Positions 49,795 to 57,978 of a stretch of DNA of 64,000 nucleotides are shown here, piece after piece. The translations under genes were made by a program, and so were the position numbers. The notes under the pieces were generated by a model. It saw only the letters and a list, made by a program, of their open reading frames with translations. It searched no databases and was not told the origin of the DNA. Position 1 is the first letter of the stretch. Each line of letters begins with the position of its first letter. The stretch lies in the NCBI RefSeq assembly GCF_026341035.1, contig NZ_JAPEOQ010000001.1:4712001-4776000 (forward strand), in the 5' to 3' direction. The stretch comes from Streptomyces sp. NBC_01016 (GTDB taxonomy: Bacteria; Actinomycetota; Actinomycetes; Streptomycetales; Streptomycetaceae).

Positions 49795-51099
49795 GTGAAG
49801 GACTTGAAGGCGGTCGACTTCTTCCGGGACGAGGAGGTGGTCGCCGATCCGTATCCGTACTTCGAGGCCTTGCGGCGGCAGTGCCCCGTGCAACGAGAGA
49901 AGCACCACGACGTCGTCTTGATCACAGGCTATGACGAGGCCGTGCAGGTCTACAACGACACGGAGCGGTTCTCCGCGTGCGTCTCCGTGACCGGTCCGTT
50001 CCCCGGTTTCCCGGTGCCGCTGGAGGGTGACGACGTCTCGGAGCTGATCGAGCGGCACCGCGACGAGCTGCCCATGAGTGATCAACTGCCCACGCTGGAC
50101 CCGCCGGTGCACACCGACCACCGTGCGCTGCTGATGCGGCTGATCACGCCCAAGCGCCTCAAGGAGAACGAAGAGGCGATGTGGCGGTTGGCCGATGGCA
50201 TGATCGAGGACTTTCTCGCCCCGGGCGAGGGTGAGTTCATCGGCGGGTTCGCCGGCCCCTTCACCCTGCTCGTCATCGCCGATCTGCTCGGCGTTCCCGA
50301 GGGAGACCGGGCGGAGTTCGCCGACGAGTTGCAGGGGCGCCCGCGCGGCCGCGGCGCCATCGGCAGCACGGAGAGCGAGGAACTCGGCCATTCGCCTCTG
50401 GAGTTCCTCTACGGCCGCTTCACCCGCTACATCGAGGAACGCCGCCGCGAGCCGCGGTCCGACGTGCTCACAGGCCTGGCCACGGCTACCTTCCCCGACG
50501 GAACGTTGCCCGAGGTCGAGGCGGCGGTCCGGGTCGCGGCCAATCTGTTCGCCGCGGGACAGGAGACCACCGTACGACTGCTCAGCACCGCTCTGAAGAT
50601 CCTCGGCGAGGACAAGGAGCTTCAGCGAAGACTGCGTACGGAACGGCAGTTGATCGCCCCGTTCGTCGAGGAGTGTCTGCGGATCGAGTCCCCGGTCAAG
50701 GGCGACTTCCGGCTCTCCAAGTGCCCGGTCGACCTCGGCGGCGTCGAACTGCCCGCCGGGACCACCGTGATGGTGCTCAACGGGGCGGCCAACCGGGACC
50801 CCGAGTGGTTCGAGAACCCCGACACCTTCGATGTCGAACGCCCCGGTGTCCGCCGCCACCTGGCCTTCGGGCGCGGCCCGCACACTTGCCCCGGCGCGCC
50901 TCTGGCCCGTGCGGAGGCACGGGTGGCCATCGAGCGGCTCCTTGACCGCACCGAGGACATCCGGATCTCCCAGGAGCACCACGGCCCCGCGGACGCCCGT
51001 CGCTACCACTACGTGCCGACATACATCCTGCGCGGACTCACCCGGCTCCACCTGGAGTTCACGCCGGTGGGCGAGAAGCGAGAGGAGACCGGCGAGTGA
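49795..51099 (+). CDS. Cytochrome P450, copy 2
   Basis: A 434-residue class I bacterial P450. I-helix ANLFAAGQETTVRLL with a Glu-Thr acid-alcohol pair, ExxR EECLRI, and the heme Cys at residue 365 in FGRGPHTCPGAP. The GTG at 49795 was chosen because aaaggggcg precedes it and the reading upstream runs through the promoter. It is quite different from P450 copy 1. The gene for a [3Fe-4S] ferredoxin overlaps its end. A second hydroxylation step or a different substrate stage is likely. Confidence 0.92.
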   Translation: MKDLKAVDFFRDEEVVADPYPYFEALRRQCPVQREKHHDVVLITGYDEAVQVYNDTERFSACVSVTGPFPGFPVPLEGDDVSELIERHRDELPMSDQLPTLDPPVHTDHRALLMRLITPKRLKENEEAMWRLADGMIEDFLAPGEGEFIGGFAGPFTLLVIADLLGVPEGDRAEFADELQGRPRGRGAIGSTESEELGHSPLEFLYGRFTRYIEERRREPRSDVLTGLATATFPDGTLPEVEAAVRVAANLFAAGQETTVRLLSTALKILGEDKELQRRLRTERQLIAPFVEECLRIESPVKGDFRLSKCPVDLGGVELPAGTTVMVLNGAANRDPEWFENPDTFDVERPGVRRHLAFGRGPHTCPGAPLARAEARVAIERLLDRTEDIRISQEHHGPADARRYHYVPTYILRGLTRLHLEFTPVGEKREETGE

Positions 51100-51284
51100 A
51101 GGCGAGCGTCGACGACGACCGCTGCCGGGGTCACGGCATCTGCTGCTCCACCTGCCCCGAGGTCTTCGACCTGAGCGACGACGGATACGCGGTGGTGCTC
51201 GCCGAGGAGATCCCGGCCGAGCACGAGAACGACGTACGGGTCGCTGCCCGGGCCTGCCCGGAGCGCGCCATCACGGTCCACTGA
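51096..51284 (+). CDS. [3Fe-4S]-type ferredoxin for P450 copy 2
   Basis: A 62-residue ferredoxin starting at a GTG that overlaps the P450 stop (GTGA). Ligands CRGHGIC...CPEVF and ACPERAI. It contains two extra cysteines (CCSTC), so a [4Fe-4S] or mixed cluster cannot be excluded. It should reduce the P450 encoded just upstream. Confidence 0.9.
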   Translation: MKASVDDDRCRGHGICCSTCPEVFDLSDDGYAVVLAEEIPAEHENDVRVAARACPERAITVH

Positions 51285-51295
51285 GGGGATGCGCT

Positions 51296-51577
51296 GTGAC
51301 GATCAATGTGGCTTCCGCGTTCGCGGGTGACGCCCCGGCTCCGTCCTGCGGCCGGCTGCGCGAGCTCGACGAGGAGATCATCGAACTGCTGCGCCGCCGA
51401 AGGGCGATGGTGCGGGAACTGCCTCCGCCGGCCGGCCCGCGCGGCATCGACCCGTCCTTCACAGGTGCCGTACGCGACACCATCGCGCGCTACAGCGACC
51501 AGCTCGGCAGCGGAAGTGAACTCGTCGCCCGCGCGATCCTCGTCCTGTGCGATCCGGGCGACCGGGACCGCGCCTGA
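51296..51577 (+). CDS. Small chorismate-mutase-like (AroQ-fold) protein
   Basis: A 93-residue helical protein. CGRLRELDEEIIELLRRRRAMVREL resembles the first long helix of AroQ chorismate mutases, and GIDPSFTGAVRDTIARYSDQL resembles their C-terminal helix. Several catalytic basic residues of true mutases are not clearly conserved. It starts 11 bases after the ferredoxin stop, so it belongs to the P450 operon. It may be a lyase- or binding-type relative rather than a mutase of aromatic amino acid synthesis. Confidence 0.7.
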   Translation: MTINVASAFAGDAPAPSCGRLRELDEEIIELLRRRRAMVRELPPPAGPRGIDPSFTGAVRDTIARYSDQLGSGSELVARAILVLCDPGDRDRA

Positions 51578-51600
51578 CCGCGCTGCTGGTCCTCGTACAC

Positions 51601-51647
51601 ACTGAGGCGCCGCCCCTCCTCCTGTCGGGCAGGGGCGGCGCCTCAGT
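51601..51647. terminator. Strong bidirectional terminator
   Basis: A perfect 17-bp inverted repeat, ACTGAGGCGCCGCCCCT (51601-51617) and its complement (51631-51647), with a 13-base loop. It lies between the convergent P450 operon and the reductase gene and could stop transcription from both sides. Confidence 0.9.
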
Positions 51648-51654
51648 GCTGGGG

Positions 51655-52674
51655 TCACTCGTATTCGACGACCACGGACGGCGAGTCCTCGTCCGGCACC
51701 GCCTGGCAGGTCAGTACGTACCCCTCGGAGACCTCGTCGTCCATGAGGGCGTCATTGGCGCGCATCGTCGCCGTGCCCTCGCGCAGGATCGCCATGCAGG
51801 TAGCGCAGTTGCCGGCCTCGCAGGAGAACGGCGGGGCGAAGCCGGCACGGCGGGCGCTCTGGAGCAGGGTCTCACCGGGGCGTTTGCCGATGGTCTGCCG
51901 CTTCCCCCGCATGACGACGGTCACCGTGCCCGGCTCCTTGAGCGTGGGCGGCGCGGGTGCGGGAGCCGTGGGTGGCGATGGTGCCTGCCCGCCCCCGAAC
52001 CGCTCGCTGAACACCCGGCCCGACCCCGCCAGGGCCGACTCCACGAGCTCCATGAAGGGCTCGGGCCCGCACACATACGCGTCGGCACCGGAATCGCCGC
52101 CGACGAACTCCTTGATGTCGGCCGCCGTCAAGTACCCGCGTACGTCGTCGAGATGACGCACCACGTCGAGCCGCCCGGGGTGCCGCGCCGCCAGTGCGTG
52201 CAGCGCGTCGCGGAAGATGGCCTGGCCCCGGTCCCGGTCCGCGCACAGCAACCGGACGCGGCGATCGGTTCCCGCGAGTGCGCTCTTGGCGAGGGAGAGG
52301 ACCGGTGTGATGCCGCTGCCGCCGCAGAAGCCGAGCAGCGGGGTGTCGGCGGGACGCAGGGTGAACTTGCCTCGCGCCGCCGTCAGTTCGAGCTCGTCGC
52401 CCTCACGGACGTGATCGTGCAACCAGTTCGACGCGGCGCCGCCCGGCACCCGCTTCACGGTCGTGGTGATCTCGTCGTCGAAACCGGGGGCACTGGAGAA
52501 CGAGTAGGCGCGCGGCGCGGGACGTCCGTCGACCGCGATCCTGAAGATGCAGTACTGCCCTGCCTCGTACGGCAGCGGCCCATCGAGCGGCGCGAGCGTG
52601 AACGTACGGGCGTCGGCGGTTTCCTGGACGATCCGTGTCACGCTCGCGCGCCGGAACGGCGGGGGGCTCGGCAT
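51655..52674 (-). CDS. KshB-like oxygenase reductase (FAD, NAD, [2Fe-2S])
   Basis: A 339-residue reductase of the PaaE/HmpA-type layout: FAD domain with RAYSFSSAPG, NAD(P) domain with LGFCGGSGITPVLSLAK and YVCGPEPFM, a proline-rich linker near residue 235, then a plant-type [2Fe-2S] ferredoxin domain CEAGNCATCMA with a final Cys in YVLTCQAVP. It closely matches KshB, the reductase of 3-ketosteroid 9alpha-hydroxylase, which feeds a Rieske oxygenase. The only Rieske oxygenase in the window is at 27853-29139, so the two may form one enzyme although regulated separately. Confidence 0.92.
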   Translation of the reverse strand: MPSPPPFRRASVTRIVQETADARTFTLAPLDGPLPYEAGQYCIFRIAVDGRPAPRAYSFSSAPGFDDEITTTVKRVPGGAASNWLHDHVREGDELELTAARGKFTLRPADTPLLGFCGGSGITPVLSLAKSALAGTDRRVRLLCADRDRGQAIFRDALHALAARHPGRLDVVRHLDDVRGYLTAADIKEFVGGDSGADAYVCGPEPFMELVESALAGSGRVFSERFGGGQAPSPPTAPAPAPPTLKEPGTVTVVMRGKRQTIGKRPGETLLQSARRAGFAPPFSCEAGNCATCMAILREGTATMRANDALMDDEVSEGYVLTCQAVPDEDSPSVVVEYE

Positions 52675-52734
52675 GGGCCTCCTTCTGACATCTGTCCGCT
52701 GGCTTCCGCTGCGGGAACCGGTGTGCGCGTTCGG

Positions 52735-53499
52735 CTACTTCGGCGGGAAGCGCAGCGCGCCGTCCAGGCGGACGACCTCGCCGTTCAGGTAGTCGTTCTC
52801 ACACAGGTGCTGGACCAGTGCCGCGTACTCCTCGCTGCGTCCCATGCGCTTCGGGAACGGCACCTGCGGCCCCCAGTAGGCTTCCAGCTGATCGCCGGCC
52901 TTCCCGTACGCGGGCGTGTTGACGGTGCCCGGCGCGACGGTGGTGACCCGGATGCCCAACGGGGACAGGTCGCGGGCCGCGACCAGCGTCATGCTCGCGA
53001 CGCCGCCCTTGGCCGCCGCGTAGGGGAGCTGACCGATCTGACCCTCGTACGCGGCGATGGACGCGGTCGTGACGATGACGCCGCGCCCGCCCTCCTCCAG
53101 CGGCTCCTGCCGGGCGAGCGCTGCCGCGCCCAGGCGCAGCACGTTGAAGACGGAGGTCAGGTAGAAGTCGATGGTGGTCCGGAACCCGTCCAGGGGGAGC
53201 GGACTGCCGTCCTTGCCGACCAGACGCCCACCGGACGCGGGGCCGCCGTGCACGTCGACGACGATGCGGAGGGGGCCTGCGGCCTCGGCCTCCGTGAGTG
53301 CCGCGGTCACGCTCTCCTCGTCGGTGGCGTCGGTGCGGACGTAGCGGATGCCCAGCTCGTCCTCGAGGGCTTTGCCCTTCTCGTCGTTGACGTCCGCGGC
53401 GACGACCCGCGCGCCCGCCGCGTGCAGCCGGCGCACGGTGGCCTCGCCCAGTCCGCCCGTACCGCCCACCACGATCGCGGAGCAACCGGTGATCTGCAT
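52735..53499 (-). CDS. SDR, 3-hydroxyacyl-CoA dehydrogenase type II-like
   Basis: A 254-residue SDR of the HSD17B10 type: AIVVGGTGGLGEATVRRLHAAGARVVAADVNDEKG (Asp after beta-2 favours NAD), TTASIAAYEGQIGQLPYAAAKGG and VAPGTVNTPAYG. Such enzymes oxidise 3-hydroxyacyl-CoAs, the step between crotonase and thiolase; classical FadB-type dehydrogenases are absent from the window, so this may fill that role. It is divergent from a CoA ligase across the operator at 53543. A 60-base gap without visible signals separates it from the reductase. Confidence 0.9.
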   Translation of the reverse strand: MQITGCSAIVVGGTGGLGEATVRRLHAAGARVVAADVNDEKGKALEDELGIRYVRTDATDEESVTAALTEAEAAGPLRIVVDVHGGPASGGRLVGKDGSPLPLDGFRTTIDFYLTSVFNVLRLGAAALARQEPLEEGGRGVIVTTASIAAYEGQIGQLPYAAAKGGVASMTLVAARDLSPLGIRVTTVAPGTVNTPAYGKAGDQLEAYWGPQVPFPKRMGRSEEYAALVQHLCENDYLNGEVVRLDGALRFPPK

Positions 53500-53518
53500 G
53501 TGCGCAACCTCCCACCTA

Positions 53519-53548
53519 TTGAAAGTCCCGCTCTACTGAAGCGAGAAT
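53519..53548 (+). promoter_or_regulatory. Promoter of the CoA ligase-thiolase operon, possibly leaderless
   Basis: TTGAAA (53519-53524), an 18-base spacer and GAGAAT (53543-53548) form a promoter whose expected start site lies within a few bases of the ATG at 53558. No ribosome site precedes that ATG, so the mRNA may be leaderless. Confidence 0.5.
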
Positions 53549-53557
53549 AGCACTCTC
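53543..53557. promoter_or_regulatory. Operator palindrome, site 5
   Basis: GAGAATAGCACTCTC ends directly before the ATG at 53558 and contains the -10 hexamer GAGAAT. On the other strand it contains TATTCT, a possible -10 for the divergent SDR gene. Confidence 0.55.
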
Positions 53558-55069
53558 ATGAACATTGTGATGACTCTCGAAATGGCCGCGACGGCGGGGG
53601 AGCGGCCCGCGGTCGGTCTCGGTGAACGCTCCCTGTCCGCAGCCAAGTTGCTGCTTCTGGCGCGCCGCGCCGCCGTCCGGTTCCGTGGGGCGCCCGCTGT
53701 GCTGTATCGCGCGCCCAACCATCTCGCCTATCCCGTCGCGCTGTTCGGCTGCGCTCTCGCGGGCGTGCCGTTCGTGCCCCTCAACTACCGCCTCGGCGAG
53801 GATCAGTTGACCGAGATCGAAGGACGGCACCCCGATGCCGTCCGGATCGGCCCTGACGAGCTGGAGGGCCTGCTCGACGACGCCGGTGACCCGCCGGCCG
53901 ACGACGTGCAGGCGCCCTGGGACCAGGACGCGGTGGCCGTGATCCTGTACACCAGCGGTACCACCGCCGCCCCGAAGGCCGCCCTGCTGCGCCACCGGCA
54001 CCTGCTGGCCTACGTGTTGAACACGCTGGAGTTCAACTCCGCGGCCGAGGGGGATGCGGCGCTCGTCGCCGTCCCGCCGTACCACATCGCGGGCCTGACG
54101 AACCTGATGTCCAACCTCTACACAGGGCGTCGCGTGGTGTACCTGCCGGCGTTCACCGCCGACGACTGGCTCGCCACGGTGCGCCGCGAGAAGGTCACCC
54201 ACGCGATGCTCGTGCCGACGATGCTCGCCCGGATCGTCGAGGAGATCCCCGAAGACGCGGCGGCCGACGTGCCCACGCTGCGCAGCCTCGCCTACGGTGG
54301 CGCCCGCGCCCCGCGGAGCGTCGTCGAGAAGGCGCTGCGGACCTTCCCCGACACGGCCTTCGTCAACGCCTACGGACTGACCGAGACGTCCTCCTCGATC
54401 GCGGTGCTCGGCCCCGAGGACCACCGTGCCGCGCTCGCCGCGAGCGAACCGGCCGACCGCGACCGGCTCACCTCGGTCGGCCGCCCACTGCCCGGCGTGG
54501 AGATCGAACTCCGCACGGCGGGCGGCGAGTTGACCCCGCCCGGCAGCGTCGGTCTCGTGCACGTGCGAGGCGAGCAGATATCCGGCGAGTACCGCGGGCG
54601 CAGCGTCCTCGACGCGGACGGCTGGTTCCCCACCGGCGACCTGGGGCGGCTCGACGCCGACGGCTATCTCTACGTCGAGGGCCGGGCCGACGACACCATC
54701 ATCCGCGGCGGCGAGAACATCGCCCCGGCCGAGATCGAGGACGTCCTGCTCACCCACCCCGGTGTCCGCGAGGCGGTCGTCATCGGGGTGCCGGACGAGG
54801 AGTGGGGGCAGCGGATCGTCGCCGTCCTCGTGGGGTCCGGTGAGAACGTCGAGCCGGAGGAGGTCCGGCGGTGGGCGAAGAGCAGGCTGCGCACCTCCAG
54901 GACCCCCGACACCGTCGTCTTCCGCTCCGACCTGCCGCGCACGGGAACCGGAAAGCTGCTGCGCCGCACGCTGATCGCCGAGATCACCGAAGCCGTCGAC
55001 CCTGCGCATGCCGCCGAAGCCGCCGAGCCGGACCACCCGCTGGACAACCCGGAGAAGTCCCATGCCTGA
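53558..55069 (+). CDS. Acyl-CoA synthetase (AMP-forming) A
   Basis: A 503-residue adenylate-forming enzyme: ILYTSGTTAAPKAALLRHRH (P-loop), NAYGLTETSSS, GWFPTGDLGRLDADGYLYVEGRADDTIIRGGENI and the catalytic Lys in PRTGTGKLLRR. It is shorter at the N-terminus than typical FadD proteins. Immediately before the ATG lies the palindromic operator, with no ribosome site. Its end overlaps the thiolase start by eight bases. It may activate a ring-opened or side-chain acid. Confidence 0.92.
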   Translation: MNIVMTLEMAATAGERPAVGLGERSLSAAKLLLLARRAAVRFRGAPAVLYRAPNHLAYPVALFGCALAGVPFVPLNYRLGEDQLTEIEGRHPDAVRIGPDELEGLLDDAGDPPADDVQAPWDQDAVAVILYTSGTTAAPKAALLRHRHLLAYVLNTLEFNSAAEGDAALVAVPPYHIAGLTNLMSNLYTGRRVVYLPAFTADDWLATVRREKVTHAMLVPTMLARIVEEIPEDAAADVPTLRSLAYGGARAPRSVVEKALRTFPDTAFVNAYGLTETSSSIAVLGPEDHRAALAASEPADRDRLTSVGRPLPGVEIELRTAGGELTPPGSVGLVHVRGEQISGEYRGRSVLDADGWFPTGDLGRLDADGYLYVEGRADDTIIRGGENIAPAEIEDVLLTHPGVREAVVIGVPDEEWGQRIVAVLVGSGENVEPEEVRRWAKSRLRTSRTPDTVVFRSDLPRTGTGKLLRRTLIAEITEAVDPAHAAEAAEPDHPLDNPEKSHA

Positions 55070-56207
55070 AGCCGTGATCGTCTCGGCCCTGCGCACCCCC
55101 GTGGGCACCGCCCGCAAAGGCACGCTGCGCGACACCGACGCCTACACCCTCGCCGACGGTATCGTCCGCGCGAGCGCCGACCGCCTCGCCGAACTCGGCG
55201 TCGAACCCGACCGTATCGACGACATCATGCTGGCCGAGGGCCTCTACGGCGGCGGTGTCATCGCCCGGCACGCCGCACTGACCGCCGGGCTGCCCACTGT
55301 GCCCGGCCTCGCCCACAACCGGCACTGTGCCGCGTCCCTCGCAGCCGTGCAGTCGGCCGCGGCATCAATCCGCTCCGGCATGGACGAGGTGGTTCTCGCG
55401 GGGGGCGTCAACTCGGCGTCCACCTCGCCGCGCCTGCGCCTCGGCGACGAACCATGGGTGCCACCCACCCACCCCGACCGCCCCGATGCGCCCAACCTGG
55501 ACATGTCGATCACCGTCGGCTGGAACGCGGCCGTCGCCGCGAACATCTCCCGCCAGGACATGGACGCCTGGGCGCTGCGCTCGCACCAAGGCGCGATCCG
55601 CGCCATCGACGAGGGCCGCTTCAAGGACGAGATCGTGCCCGTCGAGACCCCGTACGGCCTCTTCGACACCGATGAACACCCGCGCCGCGACACGTCGTTG
55701 GAGAAGCTGGCCGGACTCAAGCCCCTGCACCCCGAGATCGAGGGCTTCAGTATCACCGCGGGCAACGCGGCCGGCGGCAACGACGCCGCGGCGGCCCTCG
55801 CCCTCGTCAGTGACCGGCTCGGGCTGCCCGCGCTCGCCACGGTGAAGGCGTGGGCCTCGGTCGGTGTCGACCCGGCCGACACCGGGCTCGCCCCGGTGCA
55901 GGCCATCCCGAAGGCGCTGGCACGCGCGGGGCTGAGCACCGATGACGTCGACCTGTACGAGATCAATGAGGCGTTCGCGTCGATGTGCGTGGCCGTCGTG
56001 CGCCGCCTCGACCTCGACCCCGACAGGGTCAACGTCAACGGCAGCGGCTGCTCGCTCGGCCACCCCGTCGCCGCGACGGGCGGCCGGATGCTGGTCACCC
56101 TCGTCCACGAACTGCGCCGCAGGGGCGGCGGCATCGGCGTCGCCGCCATGTGCGCGGGCGGGGGGATGGGCTCCGCCGTGGTCGTGGAGGTCGGTTCGGA
56201 ATCTTGA
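55062..56207 (+). CDS. Thiolase (acetyl-CoA acyltransferase) 2
   Basis: A 381-residue thiolase starting at the ATG that overlaps the ligase stop. Nucleophile Cys in NRHCAASLAAVQ near residue 87, His in LGHPVAATGGRML and the second Cys in AMCAGGGMGSAVVVEV. Middle region WALRSHQGAIRAIDEGRFKDEIVPVETPYG is typical of degradative thiolases. It differs markedly from the thiolase at 8419, so two separate cleavage steps are likely. Its stop overlaps the -35 of the next promoter. Confidence 0.93.
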   Translation: MPEAVIVSALRTPVGTARKGTLRDTDAYTLADGIVRASADRLAELGVEPDRIDDIMLAEGLYGGGVIARHAALTAGLPTVPGLAHNRHCAASLAAVQSAAASIRSGMDEVVLAGGVNSASTSPRLRLGDEPWVPPTHPDRPDAPNLDMSITVGWNAAVAANISRQDMDAWALRSHQGAIRAIDEGRFKDEIVPVETPYGLFDTDEHPRRDTSLEKLAGLKPLHPEIEGFSITAGNAAGGNDAAAALALVSDRLGLPALATVKAWASVGVDPADTGLAPVQAIPKALARAGLSTDDVDLYEINEAFASMCVAVVRRLDLDPDRVNVNGSGCSLGHPVAATGGRMLVTLVHELRRRGGGIGVAAMCAGGGMGSAVVVEVGSES

Positions 56208-56232
56208 TTACCGGTGAAAGAGAAGCTAGTTT
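56204..56232 (+). promoter_or_regulatory. Promoter of the amidohydrolase operon
   Basis: TTGATT (56204-56209), 17 bases, TAGTTT (56227-56232): the same hexamers and spacing as the transporter promoter at 1250-1278. The expected start site near 56239 fits translation from 56268 rather than from an earlier ATG. Confidence 0.65.
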
Positions 56233-56234
56233 CC
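56220..56234. promoter_or_regulatory. Operator palindrome, site 6
   Basis: GAGAAGCTAGTTTCC, identical over all 15 bases to the site at 1266-1280, while the flanking bases differ. It overlaps the -10 TAGTTT. Confidence 0.65.
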
Positions 56235-56267
56235 GCAGCGATGGGAACCGGCAGTGAGGAGCCGTCG

Positions 56268-56588
56268 ATGACGTCAGCCGTCCGGGAACTGCGCCCCGGT
56301 CTCCAACTGGTCAGCGCCGCGAGCGGAGTGCGAGTGATCGTCATTCGCGCCCCTGCGGGCCACGCCCCCGTACTCACATGCGGCGGGGAGCCTCTGGTCC
56401 CGGCCGACGCCGCGCCACCTGCCCCCGACGCGTCCGGTGGCGAGCCGGACACCCTCATCGGCAAGCGTTACGTGGACCCGCAGGACACCCTCGAACTCCT
56501 CTGCACCGCCTCCGGGTCGGGCGCGCTGGCCTGCGACGGCGCCCCCATGACTGTCAAGGCGGCCAAGGCGCTGCCCGCGTCCGACTGA
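56268..56588 (+). CDS. Small cysteine-containing protein upstream of amidohydrolase
   Basis: A 106-residue protein: RELRPGLQLVSAASGVRVIVIRAPAGHAPVLTCGGEPLVP, a Pro/Ala linker, then LIGKRYVDPQDTLELLCTASGSGALACDGAPMTVKAAKALPASD. Two similar halves each carry Cys in a small beta-like segment (LTCGG, LACDG). No family is recognised; a zinc- or ligand-binding role is possible. ATG 56268 has gaggag at seven bases and fits the promoter; a GTG/ATG start at 56214 would lie in the operator. It precedes the amidohydrolase by 13 bases. Confidence 0.8.
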   Translation: MTSAVRELRPGLQLVSAASGVRVIVIRAPAGHAPVLTCGGEPLVPADAAPPAPDASGGEPDTLIGKRYVDPQDTLELLCTASGSGALACDGAPMTVKAAKALPASD

Positions 56589-56601
56589 AAGGCATTCGGT
56601 C

Positions 56602-57897
56602 ATGCACCAGGACGACCTCATACTCATCAGCGTCGACGACCACATCATCGAACCGCCCGACATGTTCGTGAACCACCTCCCTGCCAAGTACCGGGACGAC
56701 GCGCCGCGCCTGGAACACCGCGAGGACGGCACCGACGTGTGGCGGTTCCGCGACTCCGTCCTGCCCAACGTCGCGCTCAACGCGGTGGCCGGCCGCCCCA
56801 AGGAGGAGTACGGCCTCGAACCCCAGGGCCTCGACGAGATCCGGCCCGGCTGCTACGACGTGCACGAACGCGTCAAGGACATGGACGCGGGCGGCGTCCT
56901 CGCCCAGATGAACTTCCCCTCATTCCCCGGCTTCGCCGCCCGCCTCTTCCAGACGGAGAACAGCGACCTGTCGTACGCGCTCGTGCGCGCCTACAACGAC
57001 TGGCACATCGACGAGTGGTGCGGCGCCCACCCCGGCCGTTTCATCCCGATGGCGCTGCCCGCGATCTGGGACGTCGACGCCTGCGTCAAGGAGGTGCGGC
57101 GGGTCGCCGAGAAGGGCTGCCACTCGCTCACGTTCACCGAGAACCCGGGCGCCATGGGCTTCCCCAGCTTCCACGACCCGTACTGGAACCCGCTGTGGCA
57201 GGCGCTGAGCGACACCGACACCGTGATGAACCTGCACATCGGCTCCTCCGGCCGGCTCGCGGTGCCGTCCGCGGACGGGCCACCGGACACGATGATCACG
57301 CTACAGCCCATGAACCTCGTACAGGCCGCCGCCGACCTCATCTGGTCCCGCCCGCTCAAGGAGTACCCGGACCTGAAGATCGCGCTGTCCGAGGGCGGCA
57401 CCGGCTGGGTCCCGTACTTCCTGGAGCGCATCGACCGCACCTTCGAGATGCACGCCACGTGGACGCTCCAGGACTTCGGCGGGAAGCTGCCCAGCGAGGT
57501 GTTCCGCGAGCACTTCCTCACCTGCTTCATCAGCGACCCCATCGGCGTGAAGCTGCGCCACGAGATCGGCATCGACAACATCTGCTGGGAGGCGGACTAC
57601 CCGCACAGCGACTCGATGTGGCCGAACGCCCCTGAGGAACTGCACGGCGTGCTCGCCAAGCACGAGGTCCCGGACGAGGACACGAACAAGATGACGTACC
57701 AGAACGCCATGCGCTGGTACTCCTTCGACCCCTTCACGCACATCAAGAAGGAGGAGGCCACGGTCGGCGCCCTGCGCCGACGTGCGGCGGGCCACGACGT
57801 GTCCATCCAGGCGCGCAGCAAGCGCGTCGTCGAGCCCTCCCAGAAGCTGGAGTCGTTCCGGGCCCGCGCCCGGGCGGCCACGGCGGCCGCGAAGTGA
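56602..57897 (+). CDS. Amidohydrolase-2-family hydrolase or decarboxylase
   Basis: A 431-residue TIM-barrel metal enzyme of the ACMSD/amidohydrolase-2 family. SVDDHIIEPPDMF replaces the usual HxH metal motif with a DxH form, MNLHIGSSG carries a metal His, and EADYPHSDSMWPNA the late Asp. Relatives decarboxylate or hydrolyse cyclic acids and lactones. Many actinobacterial members of this length are found in steroid- and terpenoid-type clusters, but their reactions are undefined. A terminator-like hairpin follows at 57915. Confidence 0.9.
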   Translation: MHQDDLILISVDDHIIEPPDMFVNHLPAKYRDDAPRLEHREDGTDVWRFRDSVLPNVALNAVAGRPKEEYGLEPQGLDEIRPGCYDVHERVKDMDAGGVLAQMNFPSFPGFAARLFQTENSDLSYALVRAYNDWHIDEWCGAHPGRFIPMALPAIWDVDACVKEVRRVAEKGCHSLTFTENPGAMGFPSFHDPYWNPLWQALSDTDTVMNLHIGSSGRLAVPSADGPPDTMITLQPMNLVQAAADLIWSRPLKEYPDLKIALSEGGTGWVPYFLERIDRTFEMHATWTLQDFGGKLPSEVFREHFLTCFISDPIGVKLRHEIGIDNICWEADYPHSDSMWPNAPEELHGVLAKHEVPDEDTNKMTYQNAMRWYSFDPFTHIKKEEATVGALRRRAAGHDVSIQARSKRVVEPSQKLESFRARARAATAAAK

Positions 57898-57914
57898 ACT
57901 GACGAGGTGTCCGC

Positions 57915-57942
57915 GGTGCGCCCGGCAGTGACCGGGCGCACC
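57915..57942 (+). terminator. Hairpin after the amidohydrolase gene
   Basis: GGTGCGCCCGG (57915-57925), a six-base loop and the perfect complement CCGGGCGCACC (57932-57942). The 11-bp GC stem lies between the amidohydrolase and the SDR gene and may terminate or attenuate. No T-run follows, as is usual in streptomycetes. Confidence 0.75.
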
Positions 57943-57978
57943 TGCTGGCGTACCCAACCGACTCGCGTAGGGAGAGCC

